Assembly (NCBI RefSeq): GCF_003075045.1
Contig: NZ_QCZD01000005.1
Location: 124,001 to 188,000 of the forward strand
Length of the DNA: 64,000 bases
From: Maribacter litoralis
Lineage (GTDB): Bacteria; Bacteroidota; Bacteroidia; Flavobacteriales; Flavobacteriaceae
Direction: 5' to 3'
Each line of letters begins with the position of its first letter. Within the stretch, counting starts at the first letter, position 1. The translations under genes and the position numbers were made by a program. This document shows positions 10,251 to 19,444 of this stretch, one piece after another. The notes under the pieces were generated by a model. That model saw only the letters and a list, made by a program, of their open reading frames with translations, made no database searches and was not told the DNA's origin.

Positions 10251-11102
10251 ATGATTTTAATAGTAGATAGTGGCGCAACCAAGTCAGATTGGATTGCTTT
10301 AGATGAAAATGGCGAACAGCTTTTTTTAACGCAAACATTGGGTTTAAGTCCAGAGGTGTTGACAAAAGATGTCATAGAAGATCGCTTAGCGAATAATTTT
10401 GAACTTTCTAAGAACAGGGAGAAAGTTAGTCATCTGTACTTTTATGGTGCCGGCTGTGGTACCGATCGTATGAAGGTCTTTTTGAAAGGGATATTTAAAG
10501 ACTTCTTTCCTAATGCAAAAGCAGATGTAAAAGAAGACACGTATGCGGCAATTTTTGCTACTACCAAAGTTGGTCATCAAGGTATCGTTTGTATTTTGGG
10601 GACAGGGTCTAATTGTAGTTATTATGATGGTAACCAATTATTTCAAAAAGTAACCTCATTGGGCTATATTCCTATGGATGATGGTAGTGGAAATTTCTTT
10701 GGCCGTAAGTTGATACGTGACTACTACTTTCATAAAATGCCATCTGATCTAGCACATAAGTTTGCGGCATCACATGATTTAGATGCCGATGTGATTAAGG
10801 AGAACTTGTACAAGCAGCCAAACCCAAATACGTATTTAGCTACTTTTGCTCGGTTTTTAATTGAAAATAAAGATCACCCGTACTCAAAAGGGGTAATTGA
10901 TAAAGGTTTTCAGCAGTTTATAAATAACTATGTAATGCAGTTTGAATTGGCTACCAAGGTGCCAATCAATTTTGTGGGTAGTATTGCCCATTATCTAAGA
11001 GATGAATTAACATCTGTTTTACTTAGAAATGATTTGATAGTTGGTGTTATTAGACAAAGACCTATTGAGGGACTTGTTGAGTTTCACAGATCTAATATGT
11101 AG
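10251..11102 (+). CDS. BadF/BadG/BcrA/BcrD-type ATPase, N-acetylglucosamine-kinase-like
   Basis: 283 aa with an ASKHA-fold kinase layout. The phosphate-1 motif ILIVDSGATKSDWI is at residues 2-15, the phosphate-2 motif is seen as CILGTGSNCSYYDG near residue 116, and DDGSGNFFGRKLI is near residue 145. Proteins of this type in Bacteroidota are annotated as N-acetylglucosamine kinase-like ATPases. The substrate cannot be decided from sequence: an amino sugar is most likely given the fold and the nearby cell-wall genes. It follows pfkA-gapA on the same strand and converges with ridA, leaving 4 bp between the two stops. Confidence 0.8.
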   Translation: MILIVDSGATKSDWIALDENGEQLFLTQTLGLSPEVLTKDVIEDRLANNFELSKNREKVSHLYFYGAGCGTDRMKVFLKGIFKDFFPNAKADVKEDTYAAIFATTKVGHQGIVCILGTGSNCSYYDGNQLFQKVTSLGYIPMDDGSGNFFGRKLIRDYYFHKMPSDLAHKFAASHDLDADVIKENLYKQPNPNTYLATFARFLIENKDHPYSKGVIDKGFQQFINNYVMQFELATKVPINFVGSIAHYLRDELTSVLLRNDLIVGVIRQRPIEGLVEFHRSNM

Positions 11103-11106
11103 AAAT

Positions 11107-11487
11107 TTATTTTACTGCAATCATTGAAATTTCAACATTTACAAACTTAGGTAAATTTGCTACTTCAACCGTTTCTCTCGCAGGTGCTGTGTCGGCATTA
11201 AAATAGGTAGCATAAACCTCGTTAACTTCGGTGAACTGATTCATGTCACTAAGAAAAATAGAGGACTTCACAACATTTTCAAAGGTCATTTCAGCTTCGG
11301 TTAAAATGGCCTTTAAATTTTCCATAGACTGTTTTGTTTCCAATTTAATATCTCCAGAAACTAGCTCTCCACTTTTTGGGTCGATTGGAATTTGACCGGA
11401 AATATATAAGGTGCCATTACTTAAAATAGCTTGGTTATATGGTCCTATCGGTGCTGGGGCATTCTCGGTATTTATAATCTTTTTCAT
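11107..11487 (-). CDS. ridA: RidA family reactive intermediate/imine deaminase
   Basis: 126 aa, full length for the YjgF/YER057c/UK114 family. RidA hydrolyses reactive enamine/imine intermediates released by PLP enzymes such as threonine dehydratase. Diagnostic segments are NTENAPAPIGPYNQAI (residues 6-21), LYISGQIPIDP, and the C-terminal APARETVEVANLP, whose arginine binds the carboxylate of the substrate. It is the last gene of a minus-strand pair with lptD (19 bp apart). The two jobs are unrelated, so the link is probably only positional. Confidence 0.93.
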   Translation of the reverse strand: MKKIINTENAPAPIGPYNQAILSNGTLYISGQIPIDPKSGELVSGDIKLETKQSMENLKAILTEAEMTFENVVKSSIFLSDMNQFTEVNEVYATYFNADTAPARETVEVANLPKFVNVEISMIAVK

Positions 11488-11506
11488 AGTAGCTAGTATT
11501 TAAACA

Positions 11507-14272
11507 TTAGTTCTGGCTTCTGTTTTCCCACTTAAGATCTTTCAGAATTGATGAATCTATACCAATAAAGAAATACCATCTTTTATATGTGCCAAAAGGC
11601 GTCCAGTTAAAACGCATGGTAAAACTCTTTAGATCTCGTTGAAAACGTAATTGCGTTAAAGTAAAACCTTGATTTTTAAAATCGTAACCCGAAGAACCTC
11701 CTACAGACCACCTTGGGGCTAGTTCAATATCTCCAGAAAACATTAAAGAGTGGCTGCTAAATTCATTTTGCCTAGCGGTATTGCTATAATTTGCCGAATA
11801 AGCTAATCTAAAATTCCAAGGAATCTTGGTGCCGTAAACGGGGTTTTCTACATCGGCATTTTTGTCGTCTTTTTTAATGGGGTTTGAATTGAAATCATCG
11901 GCCCTACCAAATAGATCATCGTCTCTACCGCCACTTTGAGCAACATAGTCAAATGGATCTAATTCTTCTTCATCTTCTTTTCTGCCTTTATCGTCTTTCT
12001 TACCGAACATATCACTGCTAATTGAGTAAGATACGTTGGCGTTTGCCCTTGTCAGTCTAAAAAGGCTTCCGCCATTGTCAATATTCCATGTGTCAATTCT
12101 AGTGCCGTTATTGTCAATTGCGTATGGGTCTAAACCTGCAGAAAAGTTAATCGACATCTTATTGTCAAGAATACTTGTTCCTCCGTTAATGCTTAAGGGG
12201 TTTAAGCGGAGGGAATCCGATACAAAATTATAACCTGTTGATATATTGAAATTGCTTAGAAGCGATACCTTTTTAGGCTCTAACTTGGTGGAATCTTTGT
12301 CTTTTACTTTTGCTTCTAAAGTGTTAGCCAAAGAGAAACTTAAGCTGTTTGATTTACCTAAAGACGGTGCTCCATTAAGTGTGCCCGTAAATCGGCTATA
12401 CTGCACTTCTACGCCATCTTCACCAAGATATTCGTCATAAAACTGTTCAAAAGAAGGAGCATAACCATAGCTAAGTGATGGTCTCATGGTGTGTCTTATG
12501 GCTTGTATTTTTTTGTCTTCACCAAAATTGAAAGTTCCATAAAGTGTCGTTCCAATACTAGCGCTAAAATTATAGGTGTTATAGCGGTCAAACCCACTTA
12601 TGGTGTCCCTTACGACCTCGTCAAGATCTTCATCATAACTTTGGTTGTACGTTTCTAGTGTCCATACATCTTCGTAGTTACCGCCCACGCTGACACTGAA
12701 AAACTTGGCTACTTTAAAGTTGGTTGCAACTGGTATACTATGGCTGGCACCTACACGGGCATTGTCGAACATTTTCGAAGTAAAAAAATCTTCATCGTTG
12801 GTGGTCAATCGATTCTGAGCATTGACGCTGTATTGAAAGTTAATATTGTCGATTATACCCTTTTTTATGCCATCGCGCTTTACAAACGGATAAATACGCT
12901 CTACACTTGCTTGAAATGTAGGTAAGGTCATATTGATATTATCGTCGTCATCATCATCATCTGTTGCAACTGATGTTAGTTGTGAATGGGTAGCGGTCAT
13001 ACTCATGTTCACAGAAGGATAATTTGGAAATGTTTTAGAGTATGATATCGATGATGATAAGGTATTGTTTTGTGTGTTCGGTAAATTTCGTTGTTGTAAT
13101 GAATTTTGATAATAATCACTACTACCTAAGTTTACGGATGCGGAGAATCTGGAGTTCGGACTCGCCTTGGTGTCTTGCGTATGTGAAAATTGAATATTGT
13201 AGTTTCTTGAAAGGCTGTAGTCACTAAACCCCTTTTGACTGTTAACTATATTTTCGAATCTTAGGTTTACATTCCCTCTATATTTATATCTTTTGGTGTA
13301 AATAGATGCAGTTCTAAAGGCGTAACTTCCGTTTGTATAAAAATCTCCTGTAAGGGTAATATCGGCATAGTCGCCCAATGGTACGTAATAACCCATATCC
13401 TGTAAAAAGTATCCGGCATCTGGATCGTTACCAAAAGCGGGCATAAGCACCCCTGCAGATCTACCAACACTTAATGGAAAATAGGCAAATGGCATTGCAA
13501 TCGGTGTTGGCACATCTGCAATGTATAAATTACTGAACCCGGCAATTACTTTTTTCTTAGGTACAAATTTTGCCTTTCTTACTCTTATATAGTAATCTGG
13601 GTTAATAGTGTCTGTTGATGTCGTTAGTTTAGCTTCACTTAAAAAGTAAACCGAATCATTTTCCTTTTTGGTGATTTCGGCATACACTTTCATGGCATCG
13701 CTACCTAGTGCACCAGCTGCAGCTTGTTGTTCTGTTCTAGAATTCCAAATAAGAGCTTTCTGCGTATCAAAATTAAATCGGATGGAATCTGGTATAACAA
13801 TGTTAGAGCCTTGCTTAAAATAGGGTAGCTGCGTATAATTGCCTAAAGAATCTACCATTCTACCGGCATAGACCTCATTTTTAATGTAATCCATTATAAT
13901 GATACCAGCTTTTAATTCGGTATCTTGATAATAGATTTCCGCTTCATTATAAAGATAGATTTTGTTCTCTTTTTGGCTCAATTTCACATAATCTTTAGCC
14001 TTATAGGTAATTTTATCTAGTAGTAGTGGAGGCTTTTGGTTTAGTGAATCTGCTGCTAAAGAATCATTTGCTATAGAGTCTCTAATTGCGGATGGTGGAA
14101 ATAACGGCGCGATTATTGAATCTCTATCTGCTTTGATATTCAGCGGAGTAATTTTACCTTCTTGACCAATGGCAAAAAAACCACAGACAACAACCATGAA
14201 TAGGAAAAGTAAGTATTGTTTGTTTGATTGCAAGGCTATATATCCTATTTTTGTAAAGGTTTGGCGGTCCAA
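11507..14272 (-). CDS. lptD: LPS-assembly protein LptD (OstA-like outer-membrane barrel)
   Basis: 921 aa, in the normal range for Bacteroidota LptD. LptD is the outer-membrane barrel that, with LptE, inserts lipopolysaccharide into the outer leaflet. A signal/anchor segment is at about residues 17-36 (YLLFLFMVVVCGFFAIGQ). The N-terminal OstA-like jelly roll (about 80-230) contains ITYKAKDYVKL and GIIIMDYIKNEVYAG. A long beta-barrel with alternating hydrophobic strands occupies the remainder and includes acidic loops such as DDDDDDD. The final strand does not end in the usual aromatic residue. The ORF may begin slightly downstream at another methionine, since the first 16 residues precede the hydrophobic core. 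Confidence 0.85.
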   Translation of the reverse strand: MDRQTFTKIGYIALQSNKQYLLFLFMVVVCGFFAIGQEGKITPLNIKADRDSIIAPLFPPSAIRDSIANDSLAADSLNQKPPLLLDKITYKAKDYVKLSQKENKIYLYNEAEIYYQDTELKAGIIIMDYIKNEVYAGRMVDSLGNYTQLPYFKQGSNIVIPDSIRFNFDTQKALIWNSRTEQQAAAGALGSDAMKVYAEITKKENDSVYFLSEAKLTTSTDTINPDYYIRVRKAKFVPKKKVIAGFSNLYIADVPTPIAMPFAYFPLSVGRSAGVLMPAFGNDPDAGYFLQDMGYYVPLGDYADITLTGDFYTNGSYAFRTASIYTKRYKYRGNVNLRFENIVNSQKGFSDYSLSRNYNIQFSHTQDTKASPNSRFSASVNLGSSDYYQNSLQQRNLPNTQNNTLSSSISYSKTFPNYPSVNMSMTATHSQLTSVATDDDDDDDNINMTLPTFQASVERIYPFVKRDGIKKGIIDNINFQYSVNAQNRLTTNDEDFFTSKMFDNARVGASHSIPVATNFKVAKFFSVSVGGNYEDVWTLETYNQSYDEDLDEVVRDTISGFDRYNTYNFSASIGTTLYGTFNFGEDKKIQAIRHTMRPSLSYGYAPSFEQFYDEYLGEDGVEVQYSRFTGTLNGAPSLGKSNSLSFSLANTLEAKVKDKDSTKLEPKKVSLLSNFNISTGYNFVSDSLRLNPLSINGGTSILDNKMSINFSAGLDPYAIDNNGTRIDTWNIDNGGSLFRLTRANANVSYSISSDMFGKKDDKGRKEDEEELDPFDYVAQSGGRDDDLFGRADDFNSNPIKKDDKNADVENPVYGTKIPWNFRLAYSANYSNTARQNEFSSHSLMFSGDIELAPRWSVGGSSGYDFKNQGFTLTQLRFQRDLKSFTMRFNWTPFGTYKRWYFFIGIDSSILKDLKWENRSQN

Positions 14273-14376
14273 TGAGCCGTTATTTAAGATGTCAAACTTA
14301 CATATATTTTTTAATCCATATGTAGGGTCTTACCATAAATTTAACCATAATAAGGGCGATATAATCCCTAATACGT

Positions 14377-15696
14377 ATGAAAATAAAATTCTTTAGCATT
14401 ACACTGGTTTTAGTAACAGCCTTTTTTTTATTGTCTTTTTCTGTTGTAAAACAAGAGGTTAAGTCAGATGACCCGTTTATTGTTGTTTTAGATGCCGGTC
14501 ATGGCGGTCATGATCCTGGAAATCTTGGTAATGGGTATCTAGAGAAAAAGATTGCTTTAAATATTGTTTTGAAAGTAGGAGAAATTCTTGAAAAGAATAA
14601 AGACATCAAAGTAATTTACACCCGTAAAGATGATACTTTCATTGATTTGTATGTTAGGGGAGAAGTTGCGAATAAAGCCAATGCAGATTTGTTCGTGTCT
14701 GTTCATTGTGATTCCCATACATCTGATGCACATGGAGCGGGTACCTTTGTACTGGGGCTTCATGCCAACAAACAAAATTTTGAGATTGCAAAGAAAGAAA
14801 ACTCGGTGATTTATTTAGAGGATAATTATGAGAATAGATATGCCGACTATGATATTAATTCACCAGAATCGGTTATTGGGCTTACAATAATGCAAGAGGA
14901 ATTTCTAGATCAGAGTGTAGCCTTGGCTACTATGATTCAAGAAAAGTTTTCTAAACAACTTAAAAGAACGGATAGAAAGGTGAAGCAAGCTGGTTTTATT
15001 GTTTTGCACCAAACTTTCATGCCAAGTGTACTGGTTGAAACCGGATTTCTAACCAATAAAGAAGAAGGGGCTTATTTGAACTCATCCAAAGGGCAGAATG
15101 AAATGGGAGATGCCATTGCAAAGGCAATTTTAAATTATAAGGAAGGTGTTCAACCAACCGTAAAGAATGTAGAGGCTACTGTGTCACAACCTAAGGCTCC
15201 ACCAATTAAAGAGGATGTGGTTGCCAAAGCAGAAGAGGAAAAAGAACTTGCAGTTCAGAAAATTAATGAAAAGGAAGTTGCAGTAAAAGATCCAGTCGCT
15301 GAAAAAGTTGCAGATGCTAAAAAGCCTAATTCGGTAAATGTGCCATCTGTGGAAGTAAAAAAAGAAACGGAAGAAACAACTGCAGCCGTAAAGGAAGCAA
15401 TCAATGCCAATGAGGTGGCAAAATCTATTGTCTTTAAAATTCAGTTAATGGCAAGTAGTAAAAATGTACCTCTAAGTCCTAGTAATTTTAAAGGTCTTTC
15501 AAATCTTTCACAAGAACCATATAAAAACTTGTATAGATATATGTATGGAGAAACAAGATCATATAGGGAAGCTAAAATGATGCAAAGTCAAGCGCAAAAT
15601 AAAGGGTATGGTTCCGCATATATTGTTGCTTATAAACTAGGCGAAAGAATTCCTATTCAAGAAGCCATTGACGAGGTTTCTCAATTTAATCCATAA
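14377..15696 (+). CDS. N-acetylmuramoyl-L-alanine amidase with SPOR-like C-terminus
   Basis: 439 aa. Residues 1-24 are a signal peptide. The Amidase_3 zinc hydrolase domain (about 33-250) shows VLDAGHGGHDPGNLGNGYL with the first zinc histidine, a GEVANKANADLFVSVHCDS segment with the third ligand, and the catalytic VETGFLTNKEEG. It cleaves the bond between N-acetylmuramic acid and L-alanine in peptidoglycan. A Lys/Glu/Ala-rich linker (about 255-350) leads to a C-terminal region, IVFKIQLMASSKNVPL to IVAYKLGERI, that resembles a SPOR peptidoglycan-binding domain. It is divergent from lptD (104 bp) and lies 47 bp before the MlaD-like gene. Confidence 0.93.
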   Translation: MKIKFFSITLVLVTAFFLLSFSVVKQEVKSDDPFIVVLDAGHGGHDPGNLGNGYLEKKIALNIVLKVGEILEKNKDIKVIYTRKDDTFIDLYVRGEVANKANADLFVSVHCDSHTSDAHGAGTFVLGLHANKQNFEIAKKENSVIYLEDNYENRYADYDINSPESVIGLTIMQEEFLDQSVALATMIQEKFSKQLKRTDRKVKQAGFIVLHQTFMPSVLVETGFLTNKEEGAYLNSSKGQNEMGDAIAKAILNYKEGVQPTVKNVEATVSQPKAPPIKEDVVAKAEEEKELAVQKINEKEVAVKDPVAEKVADAKKPNSVNVPSVEVKKETEETTAAVKEAINANEVAKSIVFKIQLMASSKNVPLSPSNFKGLSNLSQEPYKNLYRYMYGETRSYREAKMMQSQAQNKGYGSAYIVAYKLGERIPIQEAIDEVSQFNP

Positions 15697-15743
15697 AGTG
15701 TAAATATTATTCATAATTTTGAGTGTAATAAAAATTCAACTGC

Positions 15744-16709
15744 TTGAAACTATCTAGAGAATTAAAAACAGGAATTATTGTTATTGGTGGCATCTTGCTG
15801 TTCATCATGGGATTCAGCTATTTAAAGTCCACCCCAATTTTTGATAATAGCAAAACATTTTTTGCCGTTTACCCTAATGTTGGGGGCTTACAATCTGGTA
15901 CTACTGTTTCGATAAACGGTTTCAGTGTTGGTAAGGTCAATGATATTCGATTTTTAGATGAAAAAGGAAATTTATTGGTGACTTTTACGGTAGGTAATGA
16001 TTTTAAATTTTCTAAAAATAGTACCGTAGAGTTGTATGATACAGGTATTATAGGTGGAAAAGGTTTACAGATAAAACCTATTTTCGATGGGGCACCTGCT
16101 CAATCTGGTGATACATTGAAAACAGAAACAAGGCCTGGTATTACAGACTTGGCACAGCAAAAACTTAATCCTTTGGTACGTAAAGTGGAGTCTGCTATAT
16201 CTGGAGCAGATTCTGTTCTGGTTAACGTAAATTCTGTTTTAGATGAGAACACCAAAAAAGAATTGAAAGAAGTTATTGGTGGTTTAAATACGTTGATCAA
16301 TAGTTTAAACGGCAGTGCCGCAACACTTAATACCGTTTTGGCGGGTAATGAGGAAAAGTTGAATACTTCATTCGAAAATTTTGAAAAACTAACGGCAAAC
16401 TTCGCAAAACTTTCAGATTCATTAAATGCAGCCGGACTTGGTCGTACTTTGGAAAGTTTAGAATCTACAATGGCAAGTTTGGATCAGGTGACTTCTAAAA
16501 TTGAAAATGGTGACGGATCTTTAGGCTTACTTATGAATGATAAGGAGCTTTATACAAATTTAAATAACGCTTCTAGAGAGTTAGATCTGTTATTACAAGA
16601 TTTTCGTTTGAATCCAAAAAGGTATGTAAACGTATCTGTTTTTGGTAAAAAACAAAAAGAATATGAACTGCCAGAAGATGATCCAGCTGCAAATTCTATT
16701 GAGAATTAA
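15744..16709 (+). CDS. MlaD family (MCE) phospholipid-transport protein
   Basis: 321 aa. One N-terminal transmembrane helix (GIIVIGGILLFIMGFSYL, residues 10-27) is followed by the MCE domain (about 38-115: FFAVYPNVGGLQSGTTVSIN, GGKGLQI). A long helical or coiled region then carries the Leu/Ser/Asn heptad pattern typical of these periplasmic subunits. MCE proteins bind lipids and shuttle phospholipids between membranes, working with an MlaE permease and MlaF ATPase that are not in this window. The start is TTG at 15744, giving MKLSRELKTG, which matches the family's N-terminus. It sits between the amidase and the iron-sulfur genes in one plus-strand row. Confidence 0.9.
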   Translation: MKLSRELKTGIIVIGGILLFIMGFSYLKSTPIFDNSKTFFAVYPNVGGLQSGTTVSINGFSVGKVNDIRFLDEKGNLLVTFTVGNDFKFSKNSTVELYDTGIIGGKGLQIKPIFDGAPAQSGDTLKTETRPGITDLAQQKLNPLVRKVESAISGADSVLVNVNSVLDENTKKELKEVIGGLNTLINSLNGSAATLNTVLAGNEEKLNTSFENFEKLTANFAKLSDSLNAAGLGRTLESLESTMASLDQVTSKIENGDGSLGLLMNDKELYTNLNNASRELDLLLQDFRLNPKRYVNVSVFGKKQKEYELPEDDPAANSIEN

Positions 16710-16724
16710 AGAATATTAAATTAT

Positions 16725-18050
16725 ATGCAATATCTCCCTAATGTAATTTTTGTAATCCTACTTGTTGTAGGTGTCGGTTTTTTTGTAAAGAATATTTCCA
16801 AGTTAAAAAGAAATATTTTTCTAGGTAAAGATGCTTCTTTAACCGATAATAAACCGCAACGATGGAAAAACATGGCAAAGATTGCCTTGGGGCAAACTAA
16901 AATGGTTGTAAGGCCAATTGCCGGTATTTTACACATCATTGTTTATGTTGGTTTTGTGATTATTAACATTGAAGTTCTCGAGATTATCTTGGATGGTATT
17001 TTTGGTACGCATAGAATGTTTGCCGTTTTAGGTCCTGTATATGATTTTTTAATAGGTTCTTTTGAAGTTTTGGCGCTGTTGGTAATAGTAGCGGTAGTAG
17101 TATTTTGGATCAGAAGAAATATTATAAAACTAAAACGATTTTTTAAACCAGAAATGGAGGGTTGGCCAAAGAATGATGGTAACTTGATTCTTTATATAGA
17201 ATTGGTACTTATGGTCTTGTTTTTGACCATGAATGGGGCAGATTATCAATTGCAGCAAATGGGTGCTGATCACTATGCCGCTGCAGGTTCTTTTCCTATA
17301 AGTAGTTTTCTAGCGCCATTATTTGAGAATATGACCATACCCACTTTGGTTATAATAGAACGTACTGCTTGGTGGTTGCATATTGCCGGTATATTGTTTT
17401 TCTTGAATTATTTATACTATTCAAAGCATTTACATATTCTTCTGGCCTTCCCGAATACGTATTATGGCAAACTAACGCCTAAAGGTCAGTTTAAGAACTT
17501 ACAATCTGTAACTGATGAAGTTCGTATGATGATGGATCCAGATGCTGACCCGTACGCAGAACCTGCAGAAGATGCAGCTGTTCCAGATAAGTTTGGAGCA
17601 TCAGATGTGCAAGATTTAAGCTGGGTGCAACTATTAAATGCTTATACATGTACGGAGTGTGGTCGTTGTACTAGTGAATGTCCTGCCAATCAGACCGGGA
17701 AAAAATTATCGCCCCGTAAAATTATGATGGATACTCGTGATCGTCTTGAAGAAGTCGGTAAGAATATCGATGAAAATAAGGGTGAATTTAAAGATGATGG
17801 CAAACAATTACTGAACGACTATATTACACCGGAAGAATTATGGGCATGTACTTCATGTAATGCCTGTGTACAGGCTTGTCCAATAAGTATTGATCCTTTA
17901 TCTATTATTATGGATATGAGACAGTACCTGGTAATGGAACAATCTGCAGCTCCTACAGATTTGAATAACATGATGGGTAATATTGAGAATAATGGAGCAC
18001 CTTGGCCATTTAACCAAATGGACCGTTTAAATTGGAGTAAAGAATCTTAA
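16725..18050 (+). CDS. Membrane-bound 4Fe-4S oxidoreductase subunit
   Basis: 441 aa. Hydrophobic segments in the first 250 residues (for example VIFVILLVVGVGFFV and FLIGSFEVLALLVIVAVVVF) form a multi-helix membrane part, similar to the NarI/HdrE-like half of membrane ferredoxins. The C-terminal part has two [4Fe-4S] motifs: CTECGRCTSECP (about residues 308-319) and CTSCNACVQACP (about 375-386). The arrangement matches GlpC/HdrC-like electron-transfer proteins. The next gene supplies the cysteine-rich CCG subunit, so the pair would move electrons between quinone and an unknown partner. The stop is 8 bp before that gene. Confidence 0.85.
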   Translation: MQYLPNVIFVILLVVGVGFFVKNISKLKRNIFLGKDASLTDNKPQRWKNMAKIALGQTKMVVRPIAGILHIIVYVGFVIINIEVLEIILDGIFGTHRMFAVLGPVYDFLIGSFEVLALLVIVAVVVFWIRRNIIKLKRFFKPEMEGWPKNDGNLILYIELVLMVLFLTMNGADYQLQQMGADHYAAAGSFPISSFLAPLFENMTIPTLVIIERTAWWLHIAGILFFLNYLYYSKHLHILLAFPNTYYGKLTPKGQFKNLQSVTDEVRMMMDPDADPYAEPAEDAAVPDKFGASDVQDLSWVQLLNAYTCTECGRCTSECPANQTGKKLSPRKIMMDTRDRLEEVGKNIDENKGEFKDDGKQLLNDYITPEELWACTSCNACVQACPISIDPLSIIMDMRQYLVMEQSAAPTDLNNMMGNIENNGAPWPFNQMDRLNWSKES

Positions 18051-18058
18051 AGAAAGTT

Positions 18059-18850
18059 ATGGCAAGTGAATTGAAAGTGCCTACAATGGCAGAGTTTTTT
18101 GCGTCTGGAACAGTACCCGAAGTTTTATTTTGGGTAGGTTGTGCCGGTAGTTTTGATGATAGAGCAAAGAAAATAACGAAGGCCTTCGTTAAGATTTTAA
18201 ATAAGGCAAATGTATCTTTTGCTGTACTTGGGACAGAAGAAAGTTGTACTGGTGATCCTGCTAAACGTGCTGGTAATGAATTTTTATTTCAGATGCAGGC
18301 CGTTACGAATATTGAGGTACTGAATGCCTATGAAATTAAGAAAATAGTTACGGCTTGTCCACACTGCTTTAATACGATTAAAAATGAGTATCCTGGTTTA
18401 GGAGGTAATTACGAAGTAGTACACCATACCCAATTTCTTAAGGATTTGCTTAATGATGGAAGAATTTCTATGGAAGGTGGTTCGTTTAAAGGTAAGCGTA
18501 TAACATTTCATGACCCATGTTATTTAGGAAGGGCCAATGGGGTTTACGAAGCACCAAGAGACCTTATTAGAAAATTGGATGCTGAGCTTATTGAGATGAA
18601 AAGCTGTAAGCAAAGAGGTTTATGTTGCGGTGCCGGAGGTGCGCAAATGTTCAAGGAACCAGAGAATGGAAATAAGGATGTCAACATTGAACGTACAGAA
18701 CAAGCTTTGGAAACCAAACCCGAAATTATTGCTGCAGGTTGTCCGTTTTGTAACACCATGATGACAGACGGAGTTAAAAATAAGGAAAAGGAAGATGCTG
18801 TTGCGGTAATGGATATTGCTGAATTAATTGCAACTGCAGAAGATTTATAA
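18059..18850 (+). CDS. (Fe-S)-binding protein with CCG domains (HdrB/GlpC-like)
   Basis: 263 aa with the two cysteine-rich CCG-type repeats of heterodisulfide-reductase B and LutA/GlpC proteins. The first repeat has WVGCAGSFDDRA (about 22), GTEESCTGDPAKR and VTACPHCFNTIKN. The second has FHDPCYLGRANG, RGLCCGAGGAQMF and AAGCPFCNTMM. Such domains bind unusual non-cubane or 4Fe clusters and work with a ferredoxin-type partner, here the gene 8 bp upstream. The substrate is unknown. In LutABC the equivalent subunit serves L-lactate oxidation, but no LutB or LutC homologue is beside it. Confidence 0.87.
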   Translation: MASELKVPTMAEFFASGTVPEVLFWVGCAGSFDDRAKKITKAFVKILNKANVSFAVLGTEESCTGDPAKRAGNEFLFQMQAVTNIEVLNAYEIKKIVTACPHCFNTIKNEYPGLGGNYEVVHHTQFLKDLLNDGRISMEGGSFKGKRITFHDPCYLGRANGVYEAPRDLIRKLDAELIEMKSCKQRGLCCGAGGAQMFKEPENGNKDVNIERTEQALETKPEIIAAGCPFCNTMMTDGVKNKEKEDAVAVMDIAELIATAEDL

Positions 18851-18867
18851 TATTAAATATATAAAAA

Positions 18868-19350
18868 TTGCTAGTAGACTTTAAAACATTACCGGAAACT
18901 GCCAGAGTGTGGATTTATCAATGTAATCGCTCATTCTCTGATGCTGAAATGTTAGAAATCAGGTCAGATTTAGATGCTTTTCTTACATCTTGGACTGCAC
19001 ACGGTAATGATTTAAACGCTGGGTACGAGATAAAGTATAAACGCTTTATTGTTATAGCCCTTGATCAAACCTCACAAGGAGCAACAGGTTGTTCTATAGA
19101 TGCATCTGTACATTTTATTCAAGAATTGGAAAAAAAGTACGATGTTATGCTATTGGATAAAATGAATGTATCTTATAAACAAGGTGAATTTATAGCATAT
19201 AAAAGCTTGTTGGATTTTAAGACTATGGCTAAACAAAAGGCCATATCAAAGAAGACTATTGTATTCAACAATCTGGTTGCCAATAAAGGAGAGTATTTAG
19301 AGCATTGGGAAGTACCCGCTTCAGAGAGTTGGCATGCACGTTTTCTTTAA
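18868..19350 (+). CDS. Conserved flavobacterial hypothetical protein, 160 aa
   Basis: 160 aa. Proteins like this in flavobacteria are often labelled 'ABC transporter ATPase', but I see no Walker A, Walker B or signature motif, so that name is not supported. Recognisable features are ETARVWIYQCNRSFSDAEML near the start, KRFIVIALDQTSQGATGCSI in the middle and a tryptophan-rich end (EHWEVPASESWHARFL). It has no signal peptide or membrane helix and is probably cytosolic. The start is TTG at 18868, 17 bp after the CCG gene, so it belongs to the same transcript. The function is unknown. Confidence 0.7.
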   Translation: MLVDFKTLPETARVWIYQCNRSFSDAEMLEIRSDLDAFLTSWTAHGNDLNAGYEIKYKRFIVIALDQTSQGATGCSIDASVHFIQELEKKYDVMLLDKMNVSYKQGEFIAYKSLLDFKTMAKQKAISKKTIVFNNLVANKGEYLEHWEVPASESWHARFL

Positions 19351-19444
19351 CATAATTTCTTCTTAAGTATTAGAATTTATTGGGTTTTATCGATGAAATG
19401 CAATAATTTTCATCCCTATTAGTTATCACTGTACATATTATTTT

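Noticed and set aside
18868..19350. ABC transporter ATPase label for the 160-aa protein
   Set aside because: No Walker A, Walker B or ABC signature motif is present.
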